The translations under genes and the position numbers were made by a program. The notes beneath the pieces were generated by a model. That model was not told the DNA's origin. It searched no databases and worked only from the letters and a program-made list of their open reading frames with translations. 64,000 nucleotides of DNA from DASPKM01 sp963817075 (GTDB lineage Bacteria > Bacteroidota > Bacteroidia > Chitinophagales > Chitinophagaceae), in contig CAWFMT010000003.1 in NCBI GenBank assembly GCA_963817075.1, forward strand, positions 1,302,001-1,366,000. The letters are read 5' to 3'. This document shows positions 1 to 8,714 of this stretch, in pieces (position 1 is the stretch's first letter; each line of letters opens with the position of its first letter).

Positions 1-2
1 AT

Positions 3-230
3 GTAGTAGGTGGACTAATCCCCTTGTCTCCATATTTCTTTGTCTCAACAAATCTCGAGGGACTTAAGATATCGGCTGCAATTACGATTGTCTGCCTCTT
101 CATCTTCGGATATTTTAAAAGTAAGATCACCGGGGTTAATCCTTTAGCAGGAGCTATTCGTGTTACATTAATTGGGGCAATTGCTGCGAGTTGTGCTTTT
201 GGTATTGCGAAGTTGATTATTGCAGCCTGA
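3..230 (+). CDS. VIT1/CCC1-family metal transporter, C-terminal fragment
   Basis: This is the last 75 residues of a gene that begins upstream of the window. The frame opens at base 3 with VVGGLIPLSPYFF, which resembles the GGLIPLxPY segment of the VIT1/CCC1 (DUF125) family of iron/manganese transporters. Two hydrophobic helices follow (about window residues 22-37 and 50-72), and the family-like ending has a GAIRVTLIGA stretch. The family moves Fe(II) or Mn(II) across membranes; the exact substrate cannot be read here. Ends in TGA, followed within 11 bases by a palindromic repeat arm. Confidence 0.75.
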   Translation, partial: VVGGLIPLSPYFFVSTNLEGLKISAAITIVCLFIFGYFKSKITGVNPLAGAIRVTLIGAIAASCAFGIAKLIIAA

Positions 231-241
231 GTGGGGAAGAA

Positions 242-292
242 TTAACCGCCAGGGCGCAATGACGCAAAGGTGCGCGAAGAAGTTTTGCGTTA
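242..292. repeat. Family A palindromic element, partial
   Basis: Starts TTAACCGCCAGGGCGCAATG and contains the GACGCAAAGG core of family A, but ends early at GCGTTAAA. It lies between two convergent genes. Its terminal TTA (290-292) is, on the minus strand, the TAA stop codon of the nucleoside phosphorylase. Confidence 0.7.
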
Positions 293-1165
293 AATTCCTT
301 CAATAGTTTCCAAAACTTTTTTTATCAGATTGTCAACAGTCCGATGTACATCATTTGAGAATTGCTTCGAAACACGATTTGCGACGATGGCGCTAAGTGA
401 AATTGCATGATGTCCCAACAATTTACTAAGACCATAAATACCCGAAGTTTCCATCTCGAAATTGGTAATCCGGTGTTGACCAAATCGAAAGTCTGATAAA
501 CGGTCAATAAGCTGAGGATTATTCAAACCCAGTCTAAGCACCCTTCCCTGTGGTCCATAAAATCCGGGGCAGGTTACAGTAATTCCCTGGTGAAAACCTC
601 CCACGAAATGTTTAAGCATTCTTGGGCTTGCTCCCGTGATATATGGATGTGAAATCGTGTGATGTAATTGAGTATGCGTTGTAAAAGATTGTAGCAATTG
701 CTTTTCCTCGTCGTTTTGATCGTTCCTGTAGAAATTCAGGAGATTGTCGATGCCCAAACCATGGGATGAAGCAACAAAAGAATCTACTAGGATATCTGCC
801 TGCAAAGCCCCGGAAGTTCCAATGCGAATGATATCAAGGTGTTTTAAAGTGGAATTGATTGTCCTGGATTCCAAATTGATATTCACAAGTGCGTCGAGTT
901 CCTGGAGTACAATATCAATATTGTCTGTTCCGATGCCAGTTGACACTACGGATATTCTTTTTTTTCCAAGAAAACCAGTATGTGTAATAAATTCCCGGTG
1001 ATTGCAAGTGCATTCAACCCTATCGAGATATCTGCTGACAGAATCAACCCTGGAAGGATCACCTACAGTAATAATTGTCTCCCCCAGTTCATCTGGTCTT
1101 ACATCAAGATGATAAATTGCACCTCGCTTGTTAATGATTAATTCTGATTCTGCGATCCTTTGCAT
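290..1165 (-). CDS. Nucleoside phosphorylase (PNP/UDP family)
   Basis: A cytosolic enzyme of nucleoside salvage that would split a nucleoside with phosphate to base and ribose-1-phosphate. At 291 residues it fits the family. Visible motifs are VGDPSRV near residue 36 (phosphate-binding start), GTSGALQ in the middle, and FEMETSGIYGL late, matching the M-E-M-E-like ribose-binding motif of uridine phosphorylases. I start at the ATG at 1165 (MQRIAESELI), because that N-terminus is usual for the Bacteroidota branch; a longer frame to 1243 would run into the tRNA-Cys promoter. The stop codon lies in a family A repeat. Uridine is the likely substrate but purines are not excluded. Confidence 0.85.
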   Translation of the reverse strand: MQRIAESELIINKRGAIYHLDVRPDELGETIITVGDPSRVDSVSRYLDRVECTCNHREFITHTGFLGKKRISVVSTGIGTDNIDIVLQELDALVNINLESRTINSTLKHLDIIRIGTSGALQADILVDSFVASSHGLGIDNLLNFYRNDQNDEEKQLLQSFTTHTQLHHTISHPYITGASPRMLKHFVGGFHQGITVTCPGFYGPQGRVLRLGLNNPQLIDRLSDFRFGQHRITNFEMETSGIYGLSKLLGHHAISLSAIVANRVSKQFSNDVHRTVDNLIKKVLETIEGI

Positions 1166-1208
1166 TAATGTGAACTGTTTACCAATATTGCAATATACAT
1201 TGAAATAG

Positions 1209-1240
1209 TTTGGACCAATTAGGCTGAAAATGTACATTTG
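1209..1240 (+). promoter_or_regulatory. Bacteroidota-type promoter of tRNA-Cys
   Basis: TTTG at 1209-1212 and TACATTTG at 1233-1240 are separated by 20 bases. This matches the Bacteroidota primary sigma consensus (TTTG, about 19-21 bases, TAnnTTTG). Transcription would start near 1246, about 15 bases before the tRNA. Confidence 0.75.
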
Positions 1241-1261
1241 CAACCGTTCGTTTTTTCAATT

Positions 1262-1332
1262 GGTACCGTGGCCGAGTGGCTAGGCAGAGGTCTGCAAAAC
1301 CTTTTACAGCAGTTCGAATCTGCTCGGTACCT
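1262..1332 (+). tRNA. tRNA-Cys (GCA)
   Basis: All four arms can be folded. The acceptor stem pairs GGTACCG (1262-1268) with CGGTACC (1325-1331), discriminator base T1332. The D-arm is GCC/GGC (1271-1285). The anticodon stem pairs GAGGT with ACCTT around anticodon GCA at 1294-1296. The T-arm pairs AGCAG with CTGCT around TTCGAAT. CCA is not encoded. Confidence 0.95.
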
Positions 1333-1354
1333 CAGAAAGTTAGAACCTCTGGTG

Positions 1355-1406
1355 AACCTATAAGGCAAGATTTCACTTCAAAGTGGCCGCCTTATAGGTT
1401 TTTTTA
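1355..1406 (+). terminator. Rho-independent terminator after tRNA-Cys
   Basis: A perfect 12-bp stem, AACCTATAAGGC (1355-1366) with GCCTTATAGGTT (1389-1400), runs into a T-tract. The 22-base interior can pair further (CACTT/AAGTG). Confidence 0.9.
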
Positions 1407-1436
1407 ATTCTTTCATGATTAGTTCTTATAAGCGGA

Positions 1437-1838
1437 ATGAAATATTCAAACATAATTGGACTTGCGGCTGGGGTCTTATTGATCATCAGCTGTTTTCTGC
1501 CCTGGACCTTTCACCCTGATCTGCAGGAATACTTTACAGGGTTTTACTCCAGAGAAAATTATTATGGAAAACCCGGGAAGTTTTTCCTGATGCTTACAAT
1601 CCCCGCGATAACATTTTTCATATTGCCAAGAATATGGGCGAAGCGTGCAAACCTTATGGTAGTGGGCCTTATTGTTGCCTACGCGGCCAAGAATCTTATT
1701 GTTTTCACATCCTGCTATAACGGTATTTGTCCAGTCAAGCAAGTTGGTATTTACCTGATGTTATTTTCTGTAAGTATAATGATGGTTGCAGTGGTCTCCC
1801 CTGCCATGAAGTTGAAATCTAAAGCGCCTCAGTCGTAA
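1437..1838 (+). CDS. Small four-helix membrane protein, unknown function
   Basis: A 133-residue protein I do not recognise. It has about four hydrophobic segments (near residues 5-24, 48-66, 72-90 and 102-122) and a lysine-rich cytoplasmic tail. An extracytoplasmic loop after helix 1 is rich in Tyr. Two cysteines (TSCYNGIC) lie between helices 3 and 4. The first helix with an SCFLPW motif resembles small YIP1/DUF-type membrane proteins. It stands alone after the tRNA terminator, with a repeat-filled spacer downstream. The start is the ATG at 1437; no alternative start lies close by. Confidence 0.65.
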   Translation: MKYSNIIGLAAGVLLIISCFLPWTFHPDLQEYFTGFYSRENYYGKPGKFFLMLTIPAITFFILPRIWAKRANLMVVGLIVAYAAKNLIVFTSCYNGICPVKQVGIYLMLFSVSIMMVAVVSPAMKLKSKAPQS

Positions 1839-1859
1839 CGAAAAGAATTTTAAAGATTG

Positions 1860-2007
1860 GAATGGTTGAGTTGTTGATTTGTTGATTTGTTAAGTTGTTG
1901 AGTAGGAAAAATGAAAATTTTTGTATAATTCAAGATTAGTATCTCTTCCAATTCCAATCGCACCTATTCAACAATTCAACCATTTAACGATTCAACTGTT
2001 CAACCAT
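1860..2007. repeat. Long inverted repeat rich in TTCAAC/GTTGAA (family F)
   Basis: The left arm (about 1860-1904, repeated GTTGATTTGTT) and right arm (about 1966-2007, repeated ATTCAAC) are imperfect reverse complements over about 45 bases, around a 60-base AT-rich centre. Related ATTCAAC tracts occur at 11570-11790. No gene lies in the 349-base spacer 1839-2187. Confidence 0.6.
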
Positions 2008-2024
2008 TATTCTTTATTTAGAAT

Positions 2025-2181
2025 GCCTGGCGCCCTGGCGGTTAAAATCTTAAAATCTATACACGAATTTTATCGAATTACACGAATTTATCTCTGCGAC
2101 ACTCTGCTACCTCTGGTTCTCTGCGGTGAAAAAAAATGTGCCTCCTAGCGAAACTTTGCGTCATGGCGCCCTTGCGGTTAA
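2025..2181. repeat. Composite of repeat arms (families A and B)
   Basis: Three right arms stand in a row: CTGGCGGTTAAAA at about 2033-2046, TCTCTGCGGTGAAAA ending near 2133, and GCGCCCTTGCGGTTAAG ending at 2181. Between the first two is a short ACACGAATT direct repeat (2062-2090). It looks like repeated insertion or decay at one site downstream of the barrel gene. Confidence 0.6.
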
Positions 2182-2187
2182 GCTCTC

Positions 2188-3867
2188 TTATTTCTTCTGT
2201 CCAAACTGATACACAATACCACCAAGGATATTAAACCCATAAGCCTGGTACTGATGCCATCTTTCGTATTTGTTGTTGAAGATGTTATTAAGCTGCAGCC
2301 AAAGGTTAAACTGTTTTGTTATGCGGAATTCAACGCCTGTGCTCAGATCAAAGCCTGTAGTTCCTTTAAAAGCTTCTCCACCCTTGGTGCGATAACGCGG
2401 TCCATCCCAGGCAAACAGATCTGTCCGAAGCCAGAGGTCCTTCAATAATCTCCACTTTAATCCTGCATTGAGTTCAAGTGGAATAAGTCCGTATGCTTTC
2501 TTTTCTCTCTGAAGTTTAGTAAACTGATTGAAATCCAATTTTGCTGTAGCACTAAAGACCTCGCCTAAAGTATACGCAACTTCAGCATGAAACTGCAATG
2601 CTTCCATACTTGGTTCATAAATGGTCCTGAAAGTTTTTCCATCAGTTGTATCATTCACAAACAAGGCCATGTTACGATAGATGTTGAATCCAATCTTTGC
2701 AGAATAATTCAGGTGATTGTCAACTGAACCTTTGAAACCTGCATATCGCTCCTGTACTCTTGTATTCCTTAATGAATCGGGCAATGCGATCCATGGGTTC
2801 ATACCTGCATAGCGCTGATAGGAGCCTTTATCATAGTAACCTGTCCAACCTGCCTGGATAGTAAAACGCTGATCAGTTGTAGTGATTTCAGCAAACACAT
2901 TTGGAAGTAACGTAAACGAGCGCTGATCCCAGGAGGGCATGATGCCCGCATGGACAAATGCATTCGGTGTTTTCAAAAGAAGCGCAGGCTTAATTACATA
3001 TAGATTATTGGTCTGTGAATTAATAGTGGAACCTGCCGGACGATAGTTCGTAAGATCAGCTCCTAGTTCAAGCTTGAATCCAAAGCTTCTACCGAAAGTT
3101 TTTTCGAGCGGCAGGTTCAGAATTGTGTTGGCTTCTGTGGCCTTTGGTGTGGCATTATTGCCAAATACTGAAATATATAAATTGGGATTGTAAGTAAGTC
3201 CGAACTCTGTTGGAATGATGTTCCTGAAATTTCCTCTTGCTTCAAAAGTTTGAAACCTTTGCAGCAATTGCTGTTTATTAAAGGTTAAAGATTGTGGCCT
3301 GAAGCCATAGTAATAATAATCTTCAGTCTTGAAACCGAGTTTTGCATTCAGCTCATTGCTATTAGGCAAAGAAACTGTTCCATTTAAACCAACGCTGGTA
3401 TGACTATTTTTTTGAAATGGCAGATCTCCTTTCGAAGTATAATGATTGGCAAATGCATTGAAATATGAATTCTTATCATTTCCAAAACTGAAACCCGCCT
3501 GGATAAATGGCTGATGAACTGTTCCAATTCCTGCCTTAATGTAATTGCTGTATTCCCATGCGCTAAGTGAATCTACTTGCAGCGCCACTGGCTTCAATTC
3601 TGCGGGTTGATAGGCAAAGACAAGGTTCTGCACAGGTATATTGTAATTCAACCTTGGCTTACTAGTATCAACTGCAGGACCTGAAGCAGTGAAATTGATC
3701 TTCGCAGTTTCTTTCAATACAGGTTTGAAACTGGAAGTAATATCGATGGTCTTCTTGCGTGTAGAATCCTGGGCCTCTGCTATGAAGCCAAACATAAATA
3801 GCGTGGACAAGCAGAGAATCGATCTTATCGCCCAAATATTCATTTTCCCGGATTTCGTCAATTTCAT
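2188..3867 (-). CDS. Outer-membrane beta-barrel protein (TonB-receptor-like)
   Basis: A 559-residue secreted protein. A signal peptide ends at ...FIAEAQD, then ITSSFKPVLKE, a conserved opening in Bacteroidota proteins of this type, and many alternating aromatic strands. The C-terminus (GFNILGGIVYQFGQKK) has the terminal aromatic pattern of an outer-membrane barrel. There is no obvious plug domain or TonB box, so it may be a porin-like partner rather than a true TonB receptor. It lies 55 bases after the TPR gene on the same strand, so the two are probably co-transcribed. The start is uncertain: ATG at 3867 (chosen) or 3843 both give a signal peptide; longer frames overlap the upstream gene. 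Confidence 0.75.
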   Translation of the reverse strand: MKLTKSGKMNIWAIRSILCLSTLFMFGFIAEAQDSTRKKTIDITSSFKPVLKETAKINFTASGPAVDTSKPRLNYNIPVQNLVFAYQPAELKPVALQVDSLSAWEYSNYIKAGIGTVHQPFIQAGFSFGNDKNSYFNAFANHYTSKGDLPFQKNSHTSVGLNGTVSLPNSNELNAKLGFKTEDYYYYGFRPQSLTFNKQQLLQRFQTFEARGNFRNIIPTEFGLTYNPNLYISVFGNNATPKATEANTILNLPLEKTFGRSFGFKLELGADLTNYRPAGSTINSQTNNLYVIKPALLLKTPNAFVHAGIMPSWDQRSFTLLPNVFAEITTTDQRFTIQAGWTGYYDKGSYQRYAGMNPWIALPDSLRNTRVQERYAGFKGSVDNHLNYSAKIGFNIYRNMALFVNDTTDGKTFRTIYEPSMEALQFHAEVAYTLGEVFSATAKLDFNQFTKLQREKKAYGLIPLELNAGLKWRLLKDLWLRTDLFAWDGPRYRTKGGEAFKGTTGFDLSTGVEFRITKQFNLWLQLNNIFNNKYERWHQYQAYGFNILGGIVYQFGQKK

Positions 3868-3922
3868 TTGTTGGTGAGAATTCATCAAATGAACCATACT
3901 TACTGACTTTGGTTTGAAATGC

Positions 3923-6900
3923 TTATCCATTGACCTTTCCCTCCTTTCTTTCTTCTTCTTCAAGTTTCTCCAATCTTGCTCTGGCTTCTGTTCTCAAGGT
4001 TTCGATCTTGGCATTGTCGATCACACTTTGATAAGTTGCTTTCGCATTGAAAAAGTCTTTCTGCTGCAAATAAACATCCCCTAATAAGATGTACGACCTG
4101 GTCACCCATTCCTCATAAGATCCTGACTTATTGATCACTTCGAAAGCAGCCTTCTCAGCATCCTTGAATTGTCCCTGCTTGAAATAACAGTTTGCAATTT
4201 CAAATCTTGCTTCTGCACCATAAGCTGCTTTACTCAAGGTGGCAACAGTTCTTAAATGAGTGATTGCCTGATCGCATTGATTATTGAGAACGAAAGATCT
4301 TGCTATCGTCAGGTTCGCAAGTATCTTATCATCATTGCTGATATTTTTCTGTGTCAGGAGATTCTTTGCATTCTCAACCGCTTCAGGCCATTTCTGAAGT
4401 TGATACTGACTTCGAAGAAGTCCGCGCATTGCTTCCATCTTGGTCTCCTGGGTAGAAGCAAAATCAATCAACCTTGCAAAATATTTCTCTGCCTTTTCAT
4501 AATTTTTCAGATCGAAGAAATTCATACGGGCAGCCTGCAGAAGAGATTTCTCTCCAAATTTATTTGGTGCCTTGTCAGCAATCGCTTCATATCCAGGTGC
4601 GGCTTTCGCCCAATCTTTTCGGTTGAAATAAATTTCACTCTTGTAATAATTTGCTTCGAGTGAGTATTTTCCTTCGGGGAATCTTTGAATGTATTGTTCG
4701 AATTTGGTCAATGCACCATTGAAGTTTCCATTGCTGAACTGAACTTCTGCCTCTGCATATGATAAGGAATCTTCTGTGCTGGTTGAAATCTCCTTTCCTA
4801 GTGATTTTGCAAATGACACATACTCTGAGGTTCGTCCTTCTTCAATATATATCACCCTAGCATTATCCAAACCTTCTTCTGCCTCCGGTGAATTAGGAAA
4901 TTCTTTCAAGAGGGTGGTGTATTGGTTCAAGGCCTCTTTATTATTATTCAGATTATAATAAGAAATCCCGCCCAGAAGATAAGCCTTGGGCTTAAGCGCG
5001 TCACCATTAACTGCCGTTGTCACATTCTTCAGAAAAGGCAAGGCATCACGATATCTTGCCTCTGCCAAATAACTGTTAGCGATCTCCATATTTGCATCGG
5101 GTATCAAAGGAGAAGTTGGGAACCGACGGTCAATCGTCTTCATCAGGTTGATCTTTTCACTATTGCTCGTTACGCCTGTGACCATTGCCTTTTGAAACAA
5201 TGCATAGTCTTCAGAAGGCCATGAGAATTTTAGGGCAACATCATACATGGAAAGAGCTTTCTTATAATCCTTCATCATGTAGTAGCAATCCGCAATGCGG
5301 ATATATGCGTCCTGCTCAAGAGGAATGCTGTTGATCTGTGGTGTTTTTACAAGCTGTTCGAAAAATCCTAGAGCCTGTCTGTAGTTTTCTTTCTTGAAAA
5401 AAGCATATCCAAGATCATATTTGGCATTCGTTGGGTTTACTTCACCATTGGTGACAGGAGTTTTGAGATATTCAAATAAGAACCTGATCGCATCATCAAG
5501 TCTTCCCAATCGGTATGAGATCTCGCCCTTCCAAAAATTGATTAGAGGAAGGATGGGAGCATTATATTGATCTTTCAGCGCCCTATCAAGAAGTTCATTG
5601 GCAGTTACCAGCATTCCATCATTAATGTATTCCGTAGCTCTGCCATATAAAATTCTCGCATACATCCTTGAGGAATTTGCGGTTGGATTTTTCAATCCGT
5701 CCACGAGGATCAAGGCATCCTTGAAATTATTTGTATTGGCGAGAACATTTACAAGCAATTCTGTGGCTTCGTTATTATATGTGGATGAGGGATATGTCTG
5801 CAAGAATTTTTGTAACTCGGTCAGAGCTACATCCTGGTAACCGAGCTCATAAGAAAGCTTTGCATAATTGAAAGATGAAATTTCTTTCTGTTGAGCATTA
5901 CTGCTATTTGATGCACTGAATGAGAAAGCATTCCTGGCATTTGCTTTTTGTCCTGTTTTCAAATAGGAATCACCCAACAAATACATTGCATTTTGAGAAA
6001 GTGAATCCTGTCCACCGCCTAATTGTTTAAATCCTTCAATGGCTTTATTGTAGTTCTTTGCTACATAGTAGCTATAGGATAATTCATAAGTATCTTCACG
6101 TGTAATTTTCTTCGATTGCTGAACATATTGTTCAAGATATGGGAGTGCTTTTTCAAACTGTCCTTTTTCGAAATAACCATGTCCAACAAGCTGCCGGAGT
6201 TGTAGATCATAATACTGGCCTCCTTTCTTGATCCTTGATTCCGCATATTCAATTGCTTTGTCTTTCTCACCTTGTATCAGATAGATATTGGCAATATAAT
6301 ATGGTACAACATTCACATAGCTAGGATGGTCCTGTACAACAGCAAAGGATTTTTGAGCATCCCCATATCTCTTTTCATAAAAGGAAATGAAACCATAATA
6401 ATAATTGGCGTCAATATAATTTGGATCAGTGGGAAGCTGACGGATGGCATCAAATAGTGGTTTAGCCTGGTTGAAATTCTGCAATGTGAAGTATGAATAG
6501 CCTTCATGGAATTTCATATCGGCTATCTCACGATTACTGAGGTTATCCTGGCTTACGCTGCTATAAATATAAAGTGCCTGGGAAAAATCCTGGTTCCTGA
6601 AATAATACTCTGCCAAGTGGAAATTCATCATCTCCACCCTTGCCGAATTATCCTCAAGGTCTATGTACTCTTTTGCTTTCTCAACGGCGGATCCTTCATT
6701 TTGCTTCAGCCCGCAAACGATGGTGTAATAACGTATTTCCTGGGAATTCAAAGCCTGGTTGGTACGATCTGATTCCCTCAACTTCAATTCCAATTCTTTA
6801 AATAGCGGGTAAGCAAGACTGTAATTCTCCTTTTGATAATACTCCTTGGCGAGGTGAAATGTAGATTGCGGATCAGTATAATTTCTTGTTTGCTGTGAAA

Positions 6901-6952
6901 AGGAAAGATGGGCTGAAAGGAGTACGATCGGGAATAAGAGTATTCTTTTCAT
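3923..6952 (-). CDS. Large periplasmic TPR protein
   Basis: A 1009-residue protein with a cleavable signal peptide (MKRILLFPIVLLSAHLSFSQ), followed almost entirely by tetratricopeptide repeats, seen as recurring Y-x-x-A and G-x-x-Y pairs (ALPYLEQYV, AEKYFARLI, AYLLGGISYYN). The tail is a charged coiled coil (RARLEKLEEEERKEG). TPR solenoids bind other proteins; here the natural partner is the barrel protein encoded 55 bases downstream. It resembles large TPR proteins seen next to outer-membrane barrels in Bacteroidota, but I know of no assigned function. It is the first gene of the pair, and the 5' side is a 416-base spacer shared with divergent cinA. Confidence 0.8.
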   Translation of the reverse strand: MKRILLFPIVLLSAHLSFSQQTRNYTDPQSTFHLAKEYYQKENYSLAYPLFKELELKLRESDRTNQALNSQEIRYYTIVCGLKQNEGSAVEKAKEYIDLEDNSARVEMMNFHLAEYYFRNQDFSQALYIYSSVSQDNLSNREIADMKFHEGYSYFTLQNFNQAKPLFDAIRQLPTDPNYIDANYYYGFISFYEKRYGDAQKSFAVVQDHPSYVNVVPYYIANIYLIQGEKDKAIEYAESRIKKGGQYYDLQLRQLVGHGYFEKGQFEKALPYLEQYVQQSKKITREDTYELSYSYYVAKNYNKAIEGFKQLGGGQDSLSQNAMYLLGDSYLKTGQKANARNAFSFSASNSSNAQQKEISSFNYAKLSYELGYQDVALTELQKFLQTYPSSTYNNEATELLVNVLANTNNFKDALILVDGLKNPTANSSRMYARILYGRATEYINDGMLVTANELLDRALKDQYNAPILPLINFWKGEISYRLGRLDDAIRFLFEYLKTPVTNGEVNPTNAKYDLGYAFFKKENYRQALGFFEQLVKTPQINSIPLEQDAYIRIADCYYMMKDYKKALSMYDVALKFSWPSEDYALFQKAMVTGVTSNSEKINLMKTIDRRFPTSPLIPDANMEIANSYLAEARYRDALPFLKNVTTAVNGDALKPKAYLLGGISYYNLNNNKEALNQYTTLLKEFPNSPEAEEGLDNARVIYIEEGRTSEYVSFAKSLGKEISTSTEDSLSYAEAEVQFSNGNFNGALTKFEQYIQRFPEGKYSLEANYYKSEIYFNRKDWAKAAPGYEAIADKAPNKFGEKSLLQAARMNFFDLKNYEKAEKYFARLIDFASTQETKMEAMRGLLRSQYQLQKWPEAVENAKNLLTQKNISNDDKILANLTIARSFVLNNQCDQAITHLRTVATLSKAAYGAEARFEIANCYFKQGQFKDAEKAAFEVINKSGSYEEWVTRSYILLGDVYLQQKDFFNAKATYQSVIDNAKIETLRTEARARLEKLEEEERKEGKVNG

Positions 6953-7201
6953 TCGCTTAATTCTTTAATCAGGTTGCGGAACACGAACAGCGATCCTCAC
7001 GAACCAAAAAAACAACTCCAGAAAATTTGTGTTTTGTTCCAACGTCCTTACAAGCTGCGTTAACGGAGTAAAGATTCTAATTATTTTACCTTCAACCAAA
7101 CATCATTCCAAACACCTGTGTATAAGTGCAGAGATTAACAATTCTTTCTGGAAGAGTTTTGTTTTTACATTTGACAAAATCGACTTTTTCATAGATAAAT
7201 T

Positions 7202-7230
7202 TTTGCGAACTGCATCTGGATTTACATTTG
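7202..7230 (+). promoter_or_regulatory. Probable cinA promoter
   Basis: TTTG (7202-7205) and TACATTTG (7223-7230) match the Bacteroidota promoter elements, with a slightly short 17-base spacing. A second TACATTTG at 7166-7173 lacks a matching upstream TTTG. Transcription from here would place the family A palindrome (7261-7339) in the 5' untranslated region. Confidence 0.55.
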
Positions 7231-7260
7231 CAAAGTTTTAGTTATGGTAATCTTAAATGT

Positions 7261-7339
7261 TTAACCGCAAAGGCGCAAAGAAACGAAGTAACGCAAAGAA
7301 TCCTTGCGATCCTTAGCGTCCTGGCGGCTTGGCGGTTAA
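7261..7339. repeat. Family A palindromic element, full length
   Basis: This 79-bp element begins TTAACCGCAAAGGCGCAAAG and ends with GGCGGCTTGGCGGTTAA; the two halves fold back on each other. It lies between the cinA promoter and start codon. Read through in frame it would add about 30 false residues to CinA. Confidence 0.85.
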
Positions 7340-7368
7340 GAAGAACAAAGAAAAAGATGGGAAGAAAT

Positions 7369-8628
7369 ATGATCAATGCAACGATTATTACAATTGGAGA
7401 TGAATTATTGATTGGTCAGGTAATGGATACCAATAGTGCCTGGATAGCACGAGAGTTGAATAAAACTGGTATATGGGTCACTCGAAGAGTGGCTGTGGGC
7501 GATGATAAGGATCAAATCATGAAAGCCCTTAAAGAAGAATCAGCCTCTTCTGATATTATCTTAATTACCGGAGGCCTTGGACCTACTGCCGACGATATTA
7601 CCAAGCCAGTCCTCTGCGAATACTTTGGTGGCAAGATGATCCTGAATGAAGATGTATTGTCACATGTAAAATTTCTGTTTGAAAAAATATATCGCCGTCC
7701 AGGTCCCCTCCTTGAGGTTAATCGCAGGCAAGCTGAGGTTCCTGATGTTTGTAAAGTGGTACATAACAGTCGTGGCACTGCTCCTGGGATGTGGTTTGAA
7801 AAAGACGGAAAAATATTTGTTGCCATGCCCGGTGTCCCACACGAAATGCAGGGTTTGATGACAGACCAGGTAATTCCCAAACTCAAGGAGAGATTTAATT
7901 TGCCAGCAATCGTGCACCAGGTTGTTCTCACATTTGGGGCAGGAGAATCCATGCTCGCAGATCGAATCAAGGATTGGGAATCGGCGCTTCCATCAGATAT
8001 CAAGTTGGCTTATCTCCCATCTTATGGTATGGTTCGGTTGAGGTTGACCGGTATCGGAGAGGATAGGAACAAACTCGAAGAGGATATCGAAACACAGTTG
8101 ACACTTCTAAAACCCTTGATCAAAGAATGGCTGGTTATTGATGAGGATCTAACAATGCCCCAGGTTGTCGCAAAATTGCTCAAAGAAAGAAAACAAACTG
8201 TTGGCACTGCTGAAAGCTGTACAGGGGGATATATTGCTCATTTATTGACTAAGGATCCAGGAGCTTCAAGCAACTTCAAAGGAAGTATCGTCAGTTATGA
8301 TAACCAGGTGAAGTTCGATGTATTGAATGTGGACGAAAAAATTGTGAATGAACTTGGAGCAGTCAGTGAGCCTGTAGTAAGGCAAATGGTTGAAGGAGCA
8401 TTGAAGGTGCTCAAAACGGATTTTGCAGTCGCAACTTCAGGCATAATGGGTCCAGACGGTGGATCCGAACATAAACCTGTAGGCATGGTATGGATTGCAG
8501 CAGGGAGCAAAGACAAGATCGTAACCCGCGAGTTCAATTTTCGTTTTGATCGAACCAGAAATATTGAACTCACGGCAATGAATGCCCTGAATCTCTTGAG
8601 AAAACTTATTATGGAAGACGAAGTCTGA
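7369..8628 (+). CDS. cinA: CinA family protein (competence/damage-inducible; NMN deamidase-type)
   Basis: A 419-residue cytosolic protein with the usual two-domain layout. An N-terminal molybdopterin-binding-like domain (residues about 4-170) has IGDELLIGQ and ITGGLGPTADD. A C-terminal CinA domain (about 260-415) has GTAESCTGGYIA and SGIMGPDGG. In the family this domain deamidates nicotinamide mononucleotide in the pyridine nucleotide cycle. I chose the ATG at 7369 (MINATIITIG), since other CinA proteins start at this point; ATG 7357 is possible. The longer frame is repeat DNA. The last codons and TGA lie in another palindrome (8619-8704), so both ends of the gene touch repeats. Confidence 0.92.
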   Translation: MINATIITIGDELLIGQVMDTNSAWIARELNKTGIWVTRRVAVGDDKDQIMKALKEESASSDIILITGGLGPTADDITKPVLCEYFGGKMILNEDVLSHVKFLFEKIYRRPGPLLEVNRRQAEVPDVCKVVHNSRGTAPGMWFEKDGKIFVAMPGVPHEMQGLMTDQVIPKLKERFNLPAIVHQVVLTFGAGESMLADRIKDWESALPSDIKLAYLPSYGMVRLRLTGIGEDRNKLEEDIETQLTLLKPLIKEWLVIDEDLTMPQVVAKLLKERKQTVGTAESCTGGYIAHLLTKDPGASSNFKGSIVSYDNQVKFDVLNVDEKIVNELGAVSEPVVRQMVEGALKVLKTDFAVATSGIMGPDGGSEHKPVGMVWIAAGSKDKIVTREFNFRFDRTRNIELTAMNALNLLRKLIMEDEV

Positions 8629-8704
8629 TGTCAGAAGTCGGATGTCAGACATCGGAAAAAATAAGTCTTCCTTTCTGACATCTGACCTCCGACCTCCGAC
8701 TTCG
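8619..8704. repeat. Family E palindrome (GTCGGA/TCCGAC type)
   Basis: An 86-bp foldback with perfect 7-bp ends, CGAAGTC (8619-8625) and GACTTCG (8698-8704), and arms built of repeated TCTGACATC/GTCGGATG units. It contains the cinA stop codon (8626-8628) and may act as its terminator. Related arms occur at 20783-20811 and, inside a gene, at 52606-52659. Confidence 0.8.
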
Positions 8705-8714
8705 TAGTTATCCT

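Noticed and set aside
1921..2148. Possible 75-residue gene on the plus strand
   Set aside because: It is wholly built of repeat DNA and has low-complexity translation (FNHLTIQLFNHY).
7228..7368. Longer CinA N-terminus
   Set aside because: The extra residues are a read-through of the family A palindrome, and the family starts at MINATIITIGDE-like sequence.
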